Of a stretch of DNA of 45,202 nt, positions 32,652-39,955 are shown piece after piece (the stretch's first letter is position 1; each line of letters begins with the position of its first letter). The notes under the pieces are model-generated. The model saw only the letters and a list, made by a program, of their open reading frames with translations, was not told the DNA's origin and made no database searches. The position numbers and the translations under genes were made by a program. This stretch comes from Bacteroidales bacterium (GTDB lineage: Bacteria; Bacteroidota; Bacteroidia; Bacteroidales; F082), in the NCBI GenBank assembly GCA_024681295.1, contig JAILBC010000074.1, positions 1 through 45,202 on the forward strand. The letters run 5' to 3'.

Positions 32652-33515
32652 TTAATCTTCATCATATCGATATCCGTCTTTCTCGGCCAGCTCTTTGATG
32701 TGTTTGGCACGTTTGACGGTGTCGGGGTGGGAGGAGAACATATTGCTCAGCACGGTGTGTTCCTCATTGTCGTCGCCGATTTCCATTAACACGTTGAGGG
32801 CTCGATACATGGCGAAGGGATCTACGCCGTTGTCGATGCAGAATTGGTAGGCTTTCTCGTCGGCTTGTGTTTCTTGACGGCGTGAGTAGGCGTTATTGGC
32901 CAGTTCGTCGCCGAGATCGCCGAGGAAGCCCATGGAGATGGCGTTGGCTCTTTCGCCGAACGACGAGATGCCGTAACGGGCGGCTACCACAAGATAGGCG
33001 GTGCGATAGGCATCACGCACGTCTTTGTTGATGAGATGTCCCAGCTCATGACCGATGACAGCGAACAACTCATCGTCGTCCATGACGTCCATAAGGCCGG
33101 AGTAGACACGCACGCTGCCGTCGCCGCTGGCGAAGGCGTTGACGGTGTTCTCGTCATCGTAGACGGCATAGTTCAGCTTGAGTTTGCCGAGATTCTTGAA
33201 ACGCTTCATGACCCTATTGAGCCGTAGGGTGTAGGGGTCATCGGCAGGGAGGATGACATTGGCGGAGTCCATGGACATCATATATTCGCTGCACAGGGCT
33301 GTGATCTCAGCGTTGCTGATGGTCATGGCTGAGGCGAGGGCGCCGGAAGCGGCAGCTACGGCATCGGGATCGAGGTTCTCGAAATGCGAGGTGACTTGCT
33401 CGGTGAGGTTGTCGCTGATGAGGTTGGCAATCTCGGTGCCCGCCACGTCGTTGAGGACAGAACAGCTGCTAAAAACAACGGAAACTACAAATAAGAGGGG
33501 TAAAAGTTTTTTCAT
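32652..33515 (-). CDS. M48 family metalloprotease lipoprotein (copy 2)
   Basis: A 287-residue zinc metallopeptidase lipoprotein closely related to the one at 17132-18043. The lipobox FSSC gives Cys18. HELGH has H156, E157 and H160, and the third ligand is expected in ETQAD. It shares long near-identical stretches with copy 1 (NAFASGDGSVRVYSGLMDVM, ELFAVIGHELGHLINKD, YLVVAARYGI). It lacks the Ser/Gly/Lys tail and has a longer N-terminal helix region (about 20-65). An ATG at 33524 is an alternative start; 33515 is preferred because MKKLLPLL gives a normal signal peptide. It ends 6 bp after the tubulin-like operon, tail to tail, so the two M48 copies bracket the operon. Predicted to act in the periplasm. 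Confidence 0.92.
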   Translation of the reverse strand: MKKLLPLLFVVSVVFSSCSVLNDVAGTEIANLISDNLTEQVTSHFENLDPDAVAAASGALASAMTISNAEITALCSEYMMSMDSANVILPADDPYTLRLNRVMKRFKNLGKLKLNYAVYDDENTVNAFASGDGSVRVYSGLMDVMDDDELFAVIGHELGHLINKDVRDAYRTAYLVVAARYGISSFGERANAISMGFLGDLGDELANNAYSRRQETQADEKAYQFCIDNGVDPFAMYRALNVLMEIGDDNEEHTVLSNMFSSHPDTVKRAKHIKELAEKDGYRYDED

Positions 33516-33533
33516 AATTATCATTTAGTGAAG

Positions 33534-33541
33534 CAAAGATA
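33534..33541 (-). promoter_or_regulatory. -7 promoter element for M48 copy 2
   Basis: TATCTTTG on the minus strand, 18 nt before the ATG at 33515, divergent from the rpsA promoter. Confidence 0.65.
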
Positions 33542-33581
33542 AATATTTTTACGAAAATGACACCACTGTTCTTATTTTTTG

Positions 33582-33589
33582 TATCTTTG
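33582..33589 (+). promoter_or_regulatory. -7 promoter element for rpsA
   Basis: TATCTTTG, 126 nt before the rpsA ATG, implying a leader of about 120 nt, the longest in the window together with that of the gene at 39956. Confidence 0.65.
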
Positions 33590-33593
33590 CAGC

Positions 33594-33715
33594 CCGATTC
33601 AGACCGCAGTCCGGAATGATTGCAAAATCAGCGGTTTAAGTCGAAATAGAAAGTGTAACCTCCTCGGAGGGGCGGGTCCGGTGCCCCTGCGGGTACAAGC
33701 AAAGCAAAACAACAA
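33594..33715 (+). promoter_or_regulatory. Structured 5' leader of rpsA
   Basis: A leader of about 120 nt, GC-rich near its 3' end while its surroundings are AT-rich. A hairpin GGGGC (33669-33673) with GCCCC (33683-33687) competes with a second one, CCTC (33659-33662) with GAGG (33667-33670), because both use G33669-33670. Such mutually exclusive pairing fits autogenous control by S1, which is known in Proteobacteria. I do not recognise a catalogued RNA family. Confidence 0.4.
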
Positions 33716-35599
33716 ATGGCAGAAAACGAAAACATCATCAACGAAGCCATGCCAGTAGAAGAAAAGGCCGTTGAAAGAGCTCCCAAACAGAAACCCGTCC
33801 CGGACGAGAACTTCGACTGGAGCACCTCTCACAAGAAATTCGACAACTACTCCGACGCCGAGCGCGCCAAGCTCGAGGATCAGTATGCTGCCACCATGAA
33901 CCAAGTTGCTGACCACGAGGTCATCGAAGGTACTGTGGTCGCCATCACCGACCGTGAGGTGGTTGTCAACATCGGCTTCAAATCGGATGGTGTTATTCCG
34001 ATCGCGGAATTCCGCACCAACCCCAACCTCGCCGTGGGCGACAAAGTCGAAGTGTACGTCGAAAGCCAGGAAGGCTCCAACGGCCAACTCGTCCTCTCCC
34101 ACAAGAAGGCCCGCATCCTCAAGTCATGGGATCGCGTCAACGCAGCCTTCGAAAGCGGTGAGATCGTTAACGGTTACGTCAAGAGCCGCACCAAGGGTGG
34201 CTTGATCGTCGACGTGTTCGGCATCGACGCCTTCCTGCCCGGCTCCCAGATCGACGTCAAGCCGATCCGTGACTACGACGTGTTCGTTGACAGCGTGATG
34301 GAATTCAAAGTCGTGAAGATCAACCAGGAATACAAGAACGTGGTGGTCTCTCACAAAGCACTCATCGAGGACGAACTCGAAGCCCAAAAGGCCGAGATCA
34401 TCAGCAAGCTCGAAAAGGGCCAAGTCCTCGAAGGTGTGGTTAAAAACATCACTTCTTACGGTGTGTTCATCGACCTCGGCGGTGTTGACGGTCTTATCCA
34501 CATCACCGACCTCAGCTGGGGCCGCATCAACCACCCGGAAGAGATCGTCAAGCTGGATGAAAAGATCAAGGTCGTCATCCTCGACTTCGACGACAACAAG
34601 AAACGTATCGCTCTCGGCCTGAAGCAACTCACTCCTCATCCGTGGGATGCCCTCGACCCGAACCTCAAGGTGGGCGACATCGTCAAGGGTAAAGTGGTGG
34701 TCATCGCTGACTACGGCGCATTCATCGAGATTGCTCCCGGCGTCGAAGGCCTCATCCACGTCTCCGAGATGTCATGGAGCCAGCACCTCCGCACCGCTCA
34801 GGACTTCCTGAAGGTGGGCGACGAGGTGGAAGCCAAGGTCCTCACCCTCGACCGCGAGGAGCGCAAGATGAGCCTCGGCATGAAGCAGCTGATCCCGGAT
34901 CCTTGGGCCAACATCAGAGACCGCTACCCGGTCGGCTCCAAGCACACCGCCGTGGTGCGCAACTTCACCAACTTCGGCATCTTCGTCGAGCTTGAGGAAG
35001 GCGTCGACGGCCTCATCCACATCAGCGACCTCAGCTGGAGCAAGAAGATCAAGCACCCGGCTGAATTCACCAAGGTTGGCGAAAGCATCGACGTCATTGT
35101 TCTCGACGTTGACGAAGAAAACCGCCGCCTCAGTCTCGGCCACAAACAACTCGAGGAGAATCCTTGGGAAGTGTTCGAGACCGTGTTCACCGTGGGCTCT
35201 GTCCACCAGGGCACCATCATCAGCGCCGCCGACAAGGGCGTCGTGGTATCACTGCCTTACGGCGTCGAAGGCTTCTGCCCGAACCGCTACCTGAAGAAGG
35301 AAGACGGCACCACCGCCAAGGTCGACGAGACCCTCGACTTCAAGGTCATCGAGTTCTCGAAGGAAAGCAAGAAGATTATCCTTGCCCACTCCAAGATCCA
35401 CGAAGACAAAGAAGCCGCTGTGAAAGACGCTGCTGAGAAAGCTACCGAAAAGGCTGCCAAGCAAGCCAAACGCACTGTGAAACAAATCAACGAGACCGTT
35501 GAACACAGCACCCTTGGCGACCTCGAAGTGCTCGCCGGCTTGAAAGAAAACCTTGAAAAGCAAGAACAAGCTGCCAAGGACGAAAACAAAGCCGAATAA
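33716..35599 (+). CDS. rpsA: 30S ribosomal protein S1
   Basis: A 627-residue mRNA-binding ribosomal protein. Six S1 OB-fold domains lie at about residues 67-135, 151-221, 238-307, 325-395, 412-481 and 496-563. The middle ones carry the typical YGVFIDLGGVDGLIHITDLSW and related GLIHxSxxSW motifs. Domains 1, 2 and 6 are the most divergent, as in other S1 proteins. The N-terminal 60 residues are acidic and unstructured in appearance. The C-terminal tail (about 570-627) is Lys/Glu/Ala-rich and helical. S1 unfolds and presents mRNA to the 30S subunit; in Bacteroidetes, with few Shine-Dalgarno sites, it may be especially important. It is a single-gene unit between its own promoter and the terminator at 35628-35658. 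Confidence 0.96.
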   Translation: MAENENIINEAMPVEEKAVERAPKQKPVPDENFDWSTSHKKFDNYSDAERAKLEDQYAATMNQVADHEVIEGTVVAITDREVVVNIGFKSDGVIPIAEFRTNPNLAVGDKVEVYVESQEGSNGQLVLSHKKARILKSWDRVNAAFESGEIVNGYVKSRTKGGLIVDVFGIDAFLPGSQIDVKPIRDYDVFVDSVMEFKVVKINQEYKNVVVSHKALIEDELEAQKAEIISKLEKGQVLEGVVKNITSYGVFIDLGGVDGLIHITDLSWGRINHPEEIVKLDEKIKVVILDFDDNKKRIALGLKQLTPHPWDALDPNLKVGDIVKGKVVVIADYGAFIEIAPGVEGLIHVSEMSWSQHLRTAQDFLKVGDEVEAKVLTLDREERKMSLGMKQLIPDPWANIRDRYPVGSKHTAVVRNFTNFGIFVELEEGVDGLIHISDLSWSKKIKHPAEFTKVGESIDVIVLDVDEENRRLSLGHKQLEENPWEVFETVFTVGSVHQGTIISAADKGVVVSLPYGVEGFCPNRYLKKEDGTTAKVDETLDFKVIEFSKESKKIILAHSKIHEDKEAAVKDAAEKATEKAAKQAKRTVKQINETVEHSTLGDLEVLAGLKENLEKQEQAAKDENKAE

Positions 35600-35627
35600 G
35601 GTCACTTATGTGATACGATTTCAAAAC

Positions 35628-35658
35628 GAAAACCGCCCCCGAAAGAGGGCGGTTTTTC
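35628..35658 (+). terminator. rpsA intrinsic terminator
   Basis: Stem GAAAACCGCCC (35628-35638) with GGGCGGTTTTTC (35647-35658), 8-nt loop, followed by a T-rich run. A strong rho-independent terminator separating rpsA from the acylation operon. I see no clear TAnnTTTG between it and the ATG at 35673, so that operon may rely on read-through or an atypical promoter. Confidence 0.85.
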
Positions 35659-35672
35659 TTTAAACGAAAGTC

Positions 35673-37088
35673 ATGGTTTTCTCCGACCTCTTCTTCCTCT
35701 TCGTGTTCCTGCCGGTGTTCGCGCTGAGCTACCTGCTGGCGGCATGGGTCGACAGGAGAAATACCATGCATTCGTTCCGCCACCGTAACAGCATGCTGGT
35801 GCTCTTCTCCCTCGTCTTCTACGCTTGGGGAGAACCCGTTTACGTGCTGCTGATGCTCGCCAGCGTGGTGGTCAATTATTTCGTTGGACGAGGCATCGCC
35901 AAGAAAGGGAAACCGTTTCTGGTGCTCGGCCTGGTGTTCAACCTAGGGGTGTTGGCTACGTTCAAATACCTCTCGTTTTTCTGTGCCGAACTACTTTCAT
36001 TGGGCATACCCGTAAGCGTTCCAAAAATAGCTTTGCCTATTGGAATTAGTTTTTATACTTTCCAGTCTATTTCTTATCTGATCGATGTCTACCGTGGAAC
36101 AACCCCAGTGCAGCGCAACTTCAAGAACCTGCTGCTCTATATCTCCATGTTCCCACAGCTCATAGCCGGTCCTATCGTGCGCTACGGCACCATTGCCAAA
36201 GAGATCACTGACCGCCATGTCGACAGCAACGACTTCGCCGAAGGCATGATGCGCTTCCTGCGTGGACTGGGCAAGAAGGTCATTCTCGCCAATCAACTCT
36301 CGGAGATCTCCTCGCAACTACTTACAGGTAGCGGCCTGGAAAACCTCTCCACCGTAGGTTCTTGGGTGGGTATCGTAGCCTTCACCTTCCAAATCTACTT
36401 CGACTTCTCGGGTTACAGTGACATGGCCATCGGCATGGGGCGGTGCATGGGTTTCCACTTCAACGAGAACTTCGACCATCCTTACTGCTGCGTGAGTATC
36501 ACCGACTTCTGGCGCCGCTGGCACATCTCGCTCGGCAGCTTCTTCCGTGATTACCTCTACATCCCGCTGGGCGGCAACCGTCGTCATCAAGCTCTCAATA
36601 TCCTCATCGTTTGGATGCTCACAGGCTTTTGGCACGGTGCCAGTTGGAATTTTCTTTTGTGGGGCGTTTTCTACGGAATTATAGTAATGATTGAGAAATA
36701 TACCCTGCTGAAGGTCATCAAGCGGATTCCCAAGGTGCTGTTGCATGTCTACAGCCTGCTGTTGGTGGTGATCGGCTGGGGCATCTTTTATTTCGACGAC
36801 TTCGGACAGATGAAGCATTTCTTCCATGCCTTCTTTGGTAGGGCAGAGGCGTTTTCCGATTTCGCTGCAGTCAACACCCTGAGCTCTTACGGCTGGCTCT
36901 GGGTGGTGGCCATCCTTTTCTGCATGCCGCTACGCGACTGGGTTAACCGTTGGGTGGCTGGCTGGAAACAGCCCCGTCCGGCCCTGGTGCTGGTAGCACG
37001 TTCCGTTTTGGCATTCTTATTGTTGGCCGCTAGTGTGGCCCTCTTGGTAGGGGCTACCAACAACGCCTTCTTATATACACGATTCTAA
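35673..37088 (+). CDS. MBOAT family O-acyltransferase (AlgI/PatA-like)
   Basis: A 471-residue polytopic membrane acyltransferase. MBOAT features: FSGYSDMAIGMGRCMGF (about 245-261), FWRRWHISLGSFFRDYLYIPLGGNRR, and the catalytic His in GFWHGASWNF (about H321). The N-terminal part YAWGEPVYVLLMLASVVVNY and the PQLIAGPIVRYGTI region match AlgI-type proteins. Family members pass acyl groups, usually acetyl, across the inner membrane to periplasmic partners that O-acetylate polysaccharide or peptidoglycan. The next two genes encode DHHW proteins, the expected periplasmic partners, 11 nt downstream. The target polymer cannot be told from this window because no polysaccharide synthesis genes are adjacent. 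Confidence 0.92.
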   Translation: MVFSDLFFLFVFLPVFALSYLLAAWVDRRNTMHSFRHRNSMLVLFSLVFYAWGEPVYVLLMLASVVVNYFVGRGIAKKGKPFLVLGLVFNLGVLATFKYLSFFCAELLSLGIPVSVPKIALPIGISFYTFQSISYLIDVYRGTTPVQRNFKNLLLYISMFPQLIAGPIVRYGTIAKEITDRHVDSNDFAEGMMRFLRGLGKKVILANQLSEISSQLLTGSGLENLSTVGSWVGIVAFTFQIYFDFSGYSDMAIGMGRCMGFHFNENFDHPYCCVSITDFWRRWHISLGSFFRDYLYIPLGGNRRHQALNILIVWMLTGFWHGASWNFLLWGVFYGIIVMIEKYTLLKVIKRIPKVLLHVYSLLLVVIGWGIFYFDDFGQMKHFFHAFFGRAEAFSDFAAVNTLSSYGWLWVVAILFCMPLRDWVNRWVAGWKQPRPALVLVARSVLAFLLLAASVALLVGATNNAFLYTRF

Positions 37089-37099
37089 AACATAAAGCC

Positions 37100-38176
37100 A
37101 TGAAATACTTGTTTCAATTGTTTATCGCTGCTGTAATGATTCTCACGGGCTGTGACCTTAAAGCACAAAATTTGCTGCCGCAGGACAGCGCTGACCGTTG
37201 CGTCACCCCATACGTCAACAACCTGACACCCAACGCCACTTGTCGCAAAGCGGCTAAGGCTGGCATCATCCTGATTGGCGGCGGTGATACGCTGCGGGCC
37301 TGCAACCCCTGTAACCAGACCCCTAAGACCGCCCTCTCGTATGCCGACATCTGCAACATCTACAAAAGCAAACTCGGTGACACCATCAACGTGTACTGCA
37401 TGCCCATCCCCACGGCTATTGAGTTTTACTGCCCTGATGCCGCCAAGAGCTGGACGCATCCCGAGGCCCCCGTGCTGAACAGCATGTTTGAAGCTTGCTC
37501 CGACTCGGTGCTGGTGGTCAATGTGTACAATATCTTGGGTGAACATGCCAACGAGCGCATCTTCTCGCGCACCGACCACCACTGGGCTCCCCGTGGTGCT
37601 TATTATGCGGCCATGAAACTCTGCCAGGTGGCTGGCGTTCCCTTTGAGGACCTCTCACATTATGAGGAGCACGTCATCCATCGCTTTGTGGGCACCATGG
37701 CTTCCTTCTCGGGCGAGGACTGCGTGAAAAAGGCTCCCGAGGACTTCTACTACTACACGCCCCTTGACTGCGAATACACCACGACTTACATCCAATACAA
37801 GACCTCCAAGGGTCAAATCACTGGCGAGAATCCTCCTGCCGAAGGCGACTTTTTCAAGCATTACGACGATGGAAGCGGTGCTGCCTACAACACCTTTATG
37901 GGTGGCGACTCCAAGATTACCCAGGTGCGTACCGGCGTGGACAATGGACGTCGCGTTGTCATCTTCAAGGACAGCTTCGGCAACGCCATCCCAGGCTACC
38001 TGTTCTTCTCGTTCGAGGAAGTTCACGTGATTGACTTCCGTTTCTTTGACCGCAATATCATCAAGTATATTAGAGACAATAAGATCACCGATGTGGTCTT
38101 TGCCAACAACCTTACCCACGCCTGCGGAAATGCTTCCTATAAGGCTTATACACGTTTTCTAAGCCAAGGTAAATGA
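37100..38176 (+). CDS. DHHW family (AlgJ/AlgX-like) SGNH-type protein 1
   Basis: A 358-residue exported protein. An N-terminal hydrophobic signal with LTGC at Cys18 suggests a lipoprotein. The DHHW motif is TDHHW (D159, H160, H161, W162) in IFSRTDHHWAPRGAYYAA. The downstream VVIFKDSFGNAIPGYLFFSFEEVHVIDFRFF supplies the Ser of the SGNH-like core. In AlgJ/AlgX proteins the Ser, His and Asp form the acetyltransferase triad. It probably transfers acyl groups delivered by the MBOAT protein to an extracytoplasmic glycan. It lacks the longer N-terminal segment of its neighbour and overlaps it by 4 bp (ATGA). The paralogue has about the same core. Confidence 0.85.
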   Translation: MKYLFQLFIAAVMILTGCDLKAQNLLPQDSADRCVTPYVNNLTPNATCRKAAKAGIILIGGGDTLRACNPCNQTPKTALSYADICNIYKSKLGDTINVYCMPIPTAIEFYCPDAAKSWTHPEAPVLNSMFEACSDSVLVVNVYNILGEHANERIFSRTDHHWAPRGAYYAAMKLCQVAGVPFEDLSHYEEHVIHRFVGTMASFSGEDCVKKAPEDFYYYTPLDCEYTTTYIQYKTSKGQITGENPPAEGDFFKHYDDGSGAAYNTFMGGDSKITQVRTGVDNGRRVVIFKDSFGNAIPGYLFFSFEEVHVIDFRFFDRNIIKYIRDNKITDVVFANNLTHACGNASYKAYTRFLSQGK

Positions 38177-39486
38177 TGCGATACAACCGCATATTGGTCG
38201 CTTTCGTCACCATAATGATGACGGCTTTCGTGGTGGTGTTCTGCACCCTGCCAAGAAGCACATATTCTGAGCTTGAGCGTCGCGACCTACTGCGGCTTCC
38301 TGAGTTTAGTTGGGAAAGCCTGCGTGATGGCAGCTTCACCCAGAGCGTTTCCAGCTGGTTCAGCGACAGCGAGCCTTTCCGTGACGTGTTGATGCGAGGA
38401 AGCATGGAACTGAAGTCGCTGTTGGCCTTTAAAACCCAATCGGCAGTGACCTTCCATGCAGCCCAAGAAGAGCCTGTGACCATAGCTGAAACGCCTTTGG
38501 AGGTCGATTTGGTGGACAACCAGCGCGACATTGAGGAGTTTCATAACAACGTGGATGCCAATGCCAAGATGGAGAGCGCTGGTGTGATTGTGGTGGGTAA
38601 CGCCCCCGATGCCCGTGCGCTGATGGCCTTTAAAAACAAGAACAAAGGGGAGAAGTCGTATGCCACGACGGTCAACAGGTACCAGACGTTGTTCGGCTCC
38701 GATGTGAACGTGTATTGCATGATCATTCCTACGGCCGTGGAGTATTACTGCCCGATGAACGCGAGGAGTTGCACCGATCCGGAGTTTCCCGTGCTAACCG
38801 AGTTGTACGATTTGATTGACACAACGGTGCAGGTGGTGGACCTGTATGATTTGATGGGTGAGCATGTCGACGAAGACATCTACCTGCGCACTGACCATCA
38901 CTGGTCACCGCTGGGTGCCTATTATGCGGCGCGGCAGTTCGCCATGGTGGCTGGTGTGAAAATGCCTGAGTTGGAGGATTTCGAGGCGGACACCATAAAT
39001 AATTACGTCGGCTCGATGTACGGTTTCTCAAAGGACGTCAACGTGAAGAAATCACCCGAAGATTTCGTGTTTTACAGGCCCCTGGGCGTCGAATATGAGA
39101 CCACCTATATCAGGTATGATCTGGACGAGGATTATCAGATTGTGGGGGAGGAGAAGCCCCATCAGGGCGAGTTCTTTGTGAAGACCTCAGGAACGGGTTC
39201 GGCCTATTGCACCTTTATGGGCAGCGACGCCCGCATCACTCAGGTGAAGACCAATTCAGAGTGCCCCCGTCGCCTGCTGGTGATGAAAGACAGTTTCGGC
39301 AATGCCATCCCTGGCTATCTGTTTGGCTCGTTTGAAGAGATCCATGTGATCGACTTCCGCTATTTCACCTATCATATCAAGGATTACGTGGCAGAGCATG
39401 GCATCACCGATATCTTGATGGCGAACAACATCTCGCATGTTTGCTCAGGGGCCATCGGATCGGCTTACAAGAAATTTTTACAATAA
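38173..39486 (+). CDS. DHHW family (AlgJ/AlgX-like) SGNH-type protein 2
   Basis: A 437-residue protein anchored by an N-terminal TM (about residues 6-25). An AlgJ-like preamble follows (STYSELERRDLLRLPEFSW and SVSSWFSDSEPFRDVLM), then the DHHW core with LRTDHHWSPLGAYYAA (D241, H242, H243, W244) and LLVMKDSFGNAIPGYLFGSFEEIHVIDFRYF. The core is clearly paralogous to the preceding protein, so the pair arose by duplication and then diverged at the N-terminus. Probably a periplasmic O-acyltransferase working with the MBOAT protein; two enzymes might modify different positions or act in series. Stop at 39486, with the S4 gene starting 1 nt later. Confidence 0.85.
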   Translation: MMRYNRILVAFVTIMMTAFVVVFCTLPRSTYSELERRDLLRLPEFSWESLRDGSFTQSVSSWFSDSEPFRDVLMRGSMELKSLLAFKTQSAVTFHAAQEEPVTIAETPLEVDLVDNQRDIEEFHNNVDANAKMESAGVIVVGNAPDARALMAFKNKNKGEKSYATTVNRYQTLFGSDVNVYCMIIPTAVEYYCPMNARSCTDPEFPVLTELYDLIDTTVQVVDLYDLMGEHVDEDIYLRTDHHWSPLGAYYAARQFAMVAGVKMPELEDFEADTINNYVGSMYGFSKDVNVKKSPEDFVFYRPLGVEYETTYIRYDLDEDYQIVGEEKPHQGEFFVKTSGTGSAYCTFMGSDARITQVKTNSECPRRLLVMKDSFGNAIPGYLFGSFEEIHVIDFRYFTYHIKDYVAEHGITDILMANNISHVCSGAIGSAYKKFLQ

Positions 39487-39487
39487 T

Positions 39488-39727
39488 ATGGTACAGAAAT
39501 ATAATAAAATCACTTTTACGCTTCGCGAAGGCGAGGAATTCATCCCATTGATAGCCCTGCTGAAAGCCACTGGCGTGGTGGAATCGGGCAGTGAGGCCCA
39601 GGAGGTGGTCATCGCTGGAATGGTGCGCCGTAACGGCGAAGTGGAGCTGCGCAAAAGAGCGAAGATCACGGCTGGTGAAGTGATTGTTTTTCAGAATTTC
39701 GAGATCGAAGTGGAGGAGAATGTTTGA
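39488..39727 (+). CDS. S4-domain RNA-binding protein (YbcJ/YaaA-like)
   Basis: A 79-residue cytoplasmic protein with a single S4 RNA-binding domain: EFIPLIALLKATGVVESGSEAQ, VIAGMVRRNGEVELRKRAKIT and AGEVIVF. Small stand-alone S4 proteins such as YbcJ bind RNA and are often linked to ribosomes or translation. The start is the ATG at 39488, one nucleotide after the DHHW gene; a longer frame from 39437 lies entirely within the DHHW coding sequence and is not needed. It appears to be a passenger in the acylation operon. A hairpin at 39769-39799 follows. Confidence 0.88.
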   Translation: MVQKYNKITFTLREGEEFIPLIALLKATGVVESGSEAQEVVIAGMVRRNGEVELRKRAKITAGEVIVFQNFEIEVEENV

Positions 39728-39768
39728 TTTCTCAGCAGTAATTTCTAACGCGATCAAAATTTGATTCA

Positions 39769-39799
39769 AAAGACGGCTATCGGTGAGGTGACCGTCTTT
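39769..39799 (+). terminator. Candidate terminator after the S4 gene
   Basis: An 8-bp stem AAAGACGG (39769-39776) with CCGTCTTT (39792-39799), a 15-nt loop, then ATTTTG. Weaker than the rpsA terminator because of the long loop. Confidence 0.6.
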
Positions 39800-39824
39800 A
39801 TTTTGTTCATCTTAGAAAAAATTG

Positions 39825-39832
39825 TATCTTTG
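39825..39832 (+). promoter_or_regulatory. -7 promoter element upstream of the leader ORF and zinc-ribbon gene
   Basis: TATCTTTG, 123 nt before the ATG at 39956 and 26 nt before the small ORF at 39859. Confidence 0.65.
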
Positions 39833-39858
39833 CACAAATCTATCTCAAAATTATCACC

Positions 39859-39945
39859 ATGAAAACTTTCATATCATGGGCGCTTGCTGTCACTATCGTC
39901 ATCAGGCTTCCGCATTGTTTTGAGATGAGAATCAAAAATTCATAA
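39859..39945 (+). CDS. Possible 28-residue leader peptide / upstream ORF
   Basis: A short ATG-initiated frame in the 120-nt leader of the 1244-residue gene. It starts MKTFISWALAVTIVI: a Lys followed by a hydrophobic stretch, like the start of a signal peptide, then RLPHCFEMRIKNS and a TAA 10 nt before the next ATG. It may be a decayed secretory gene start, a regulatory upstream ORF, or chance. The spacing makes reinitiation at 39956 possible. No similarity can be judged. Confidence 0.3.
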   Translation: MKTFISWALAVTIVIRLPHCFEMRIKNS

Positions 39946-39955
39946 ATGTACAAAT

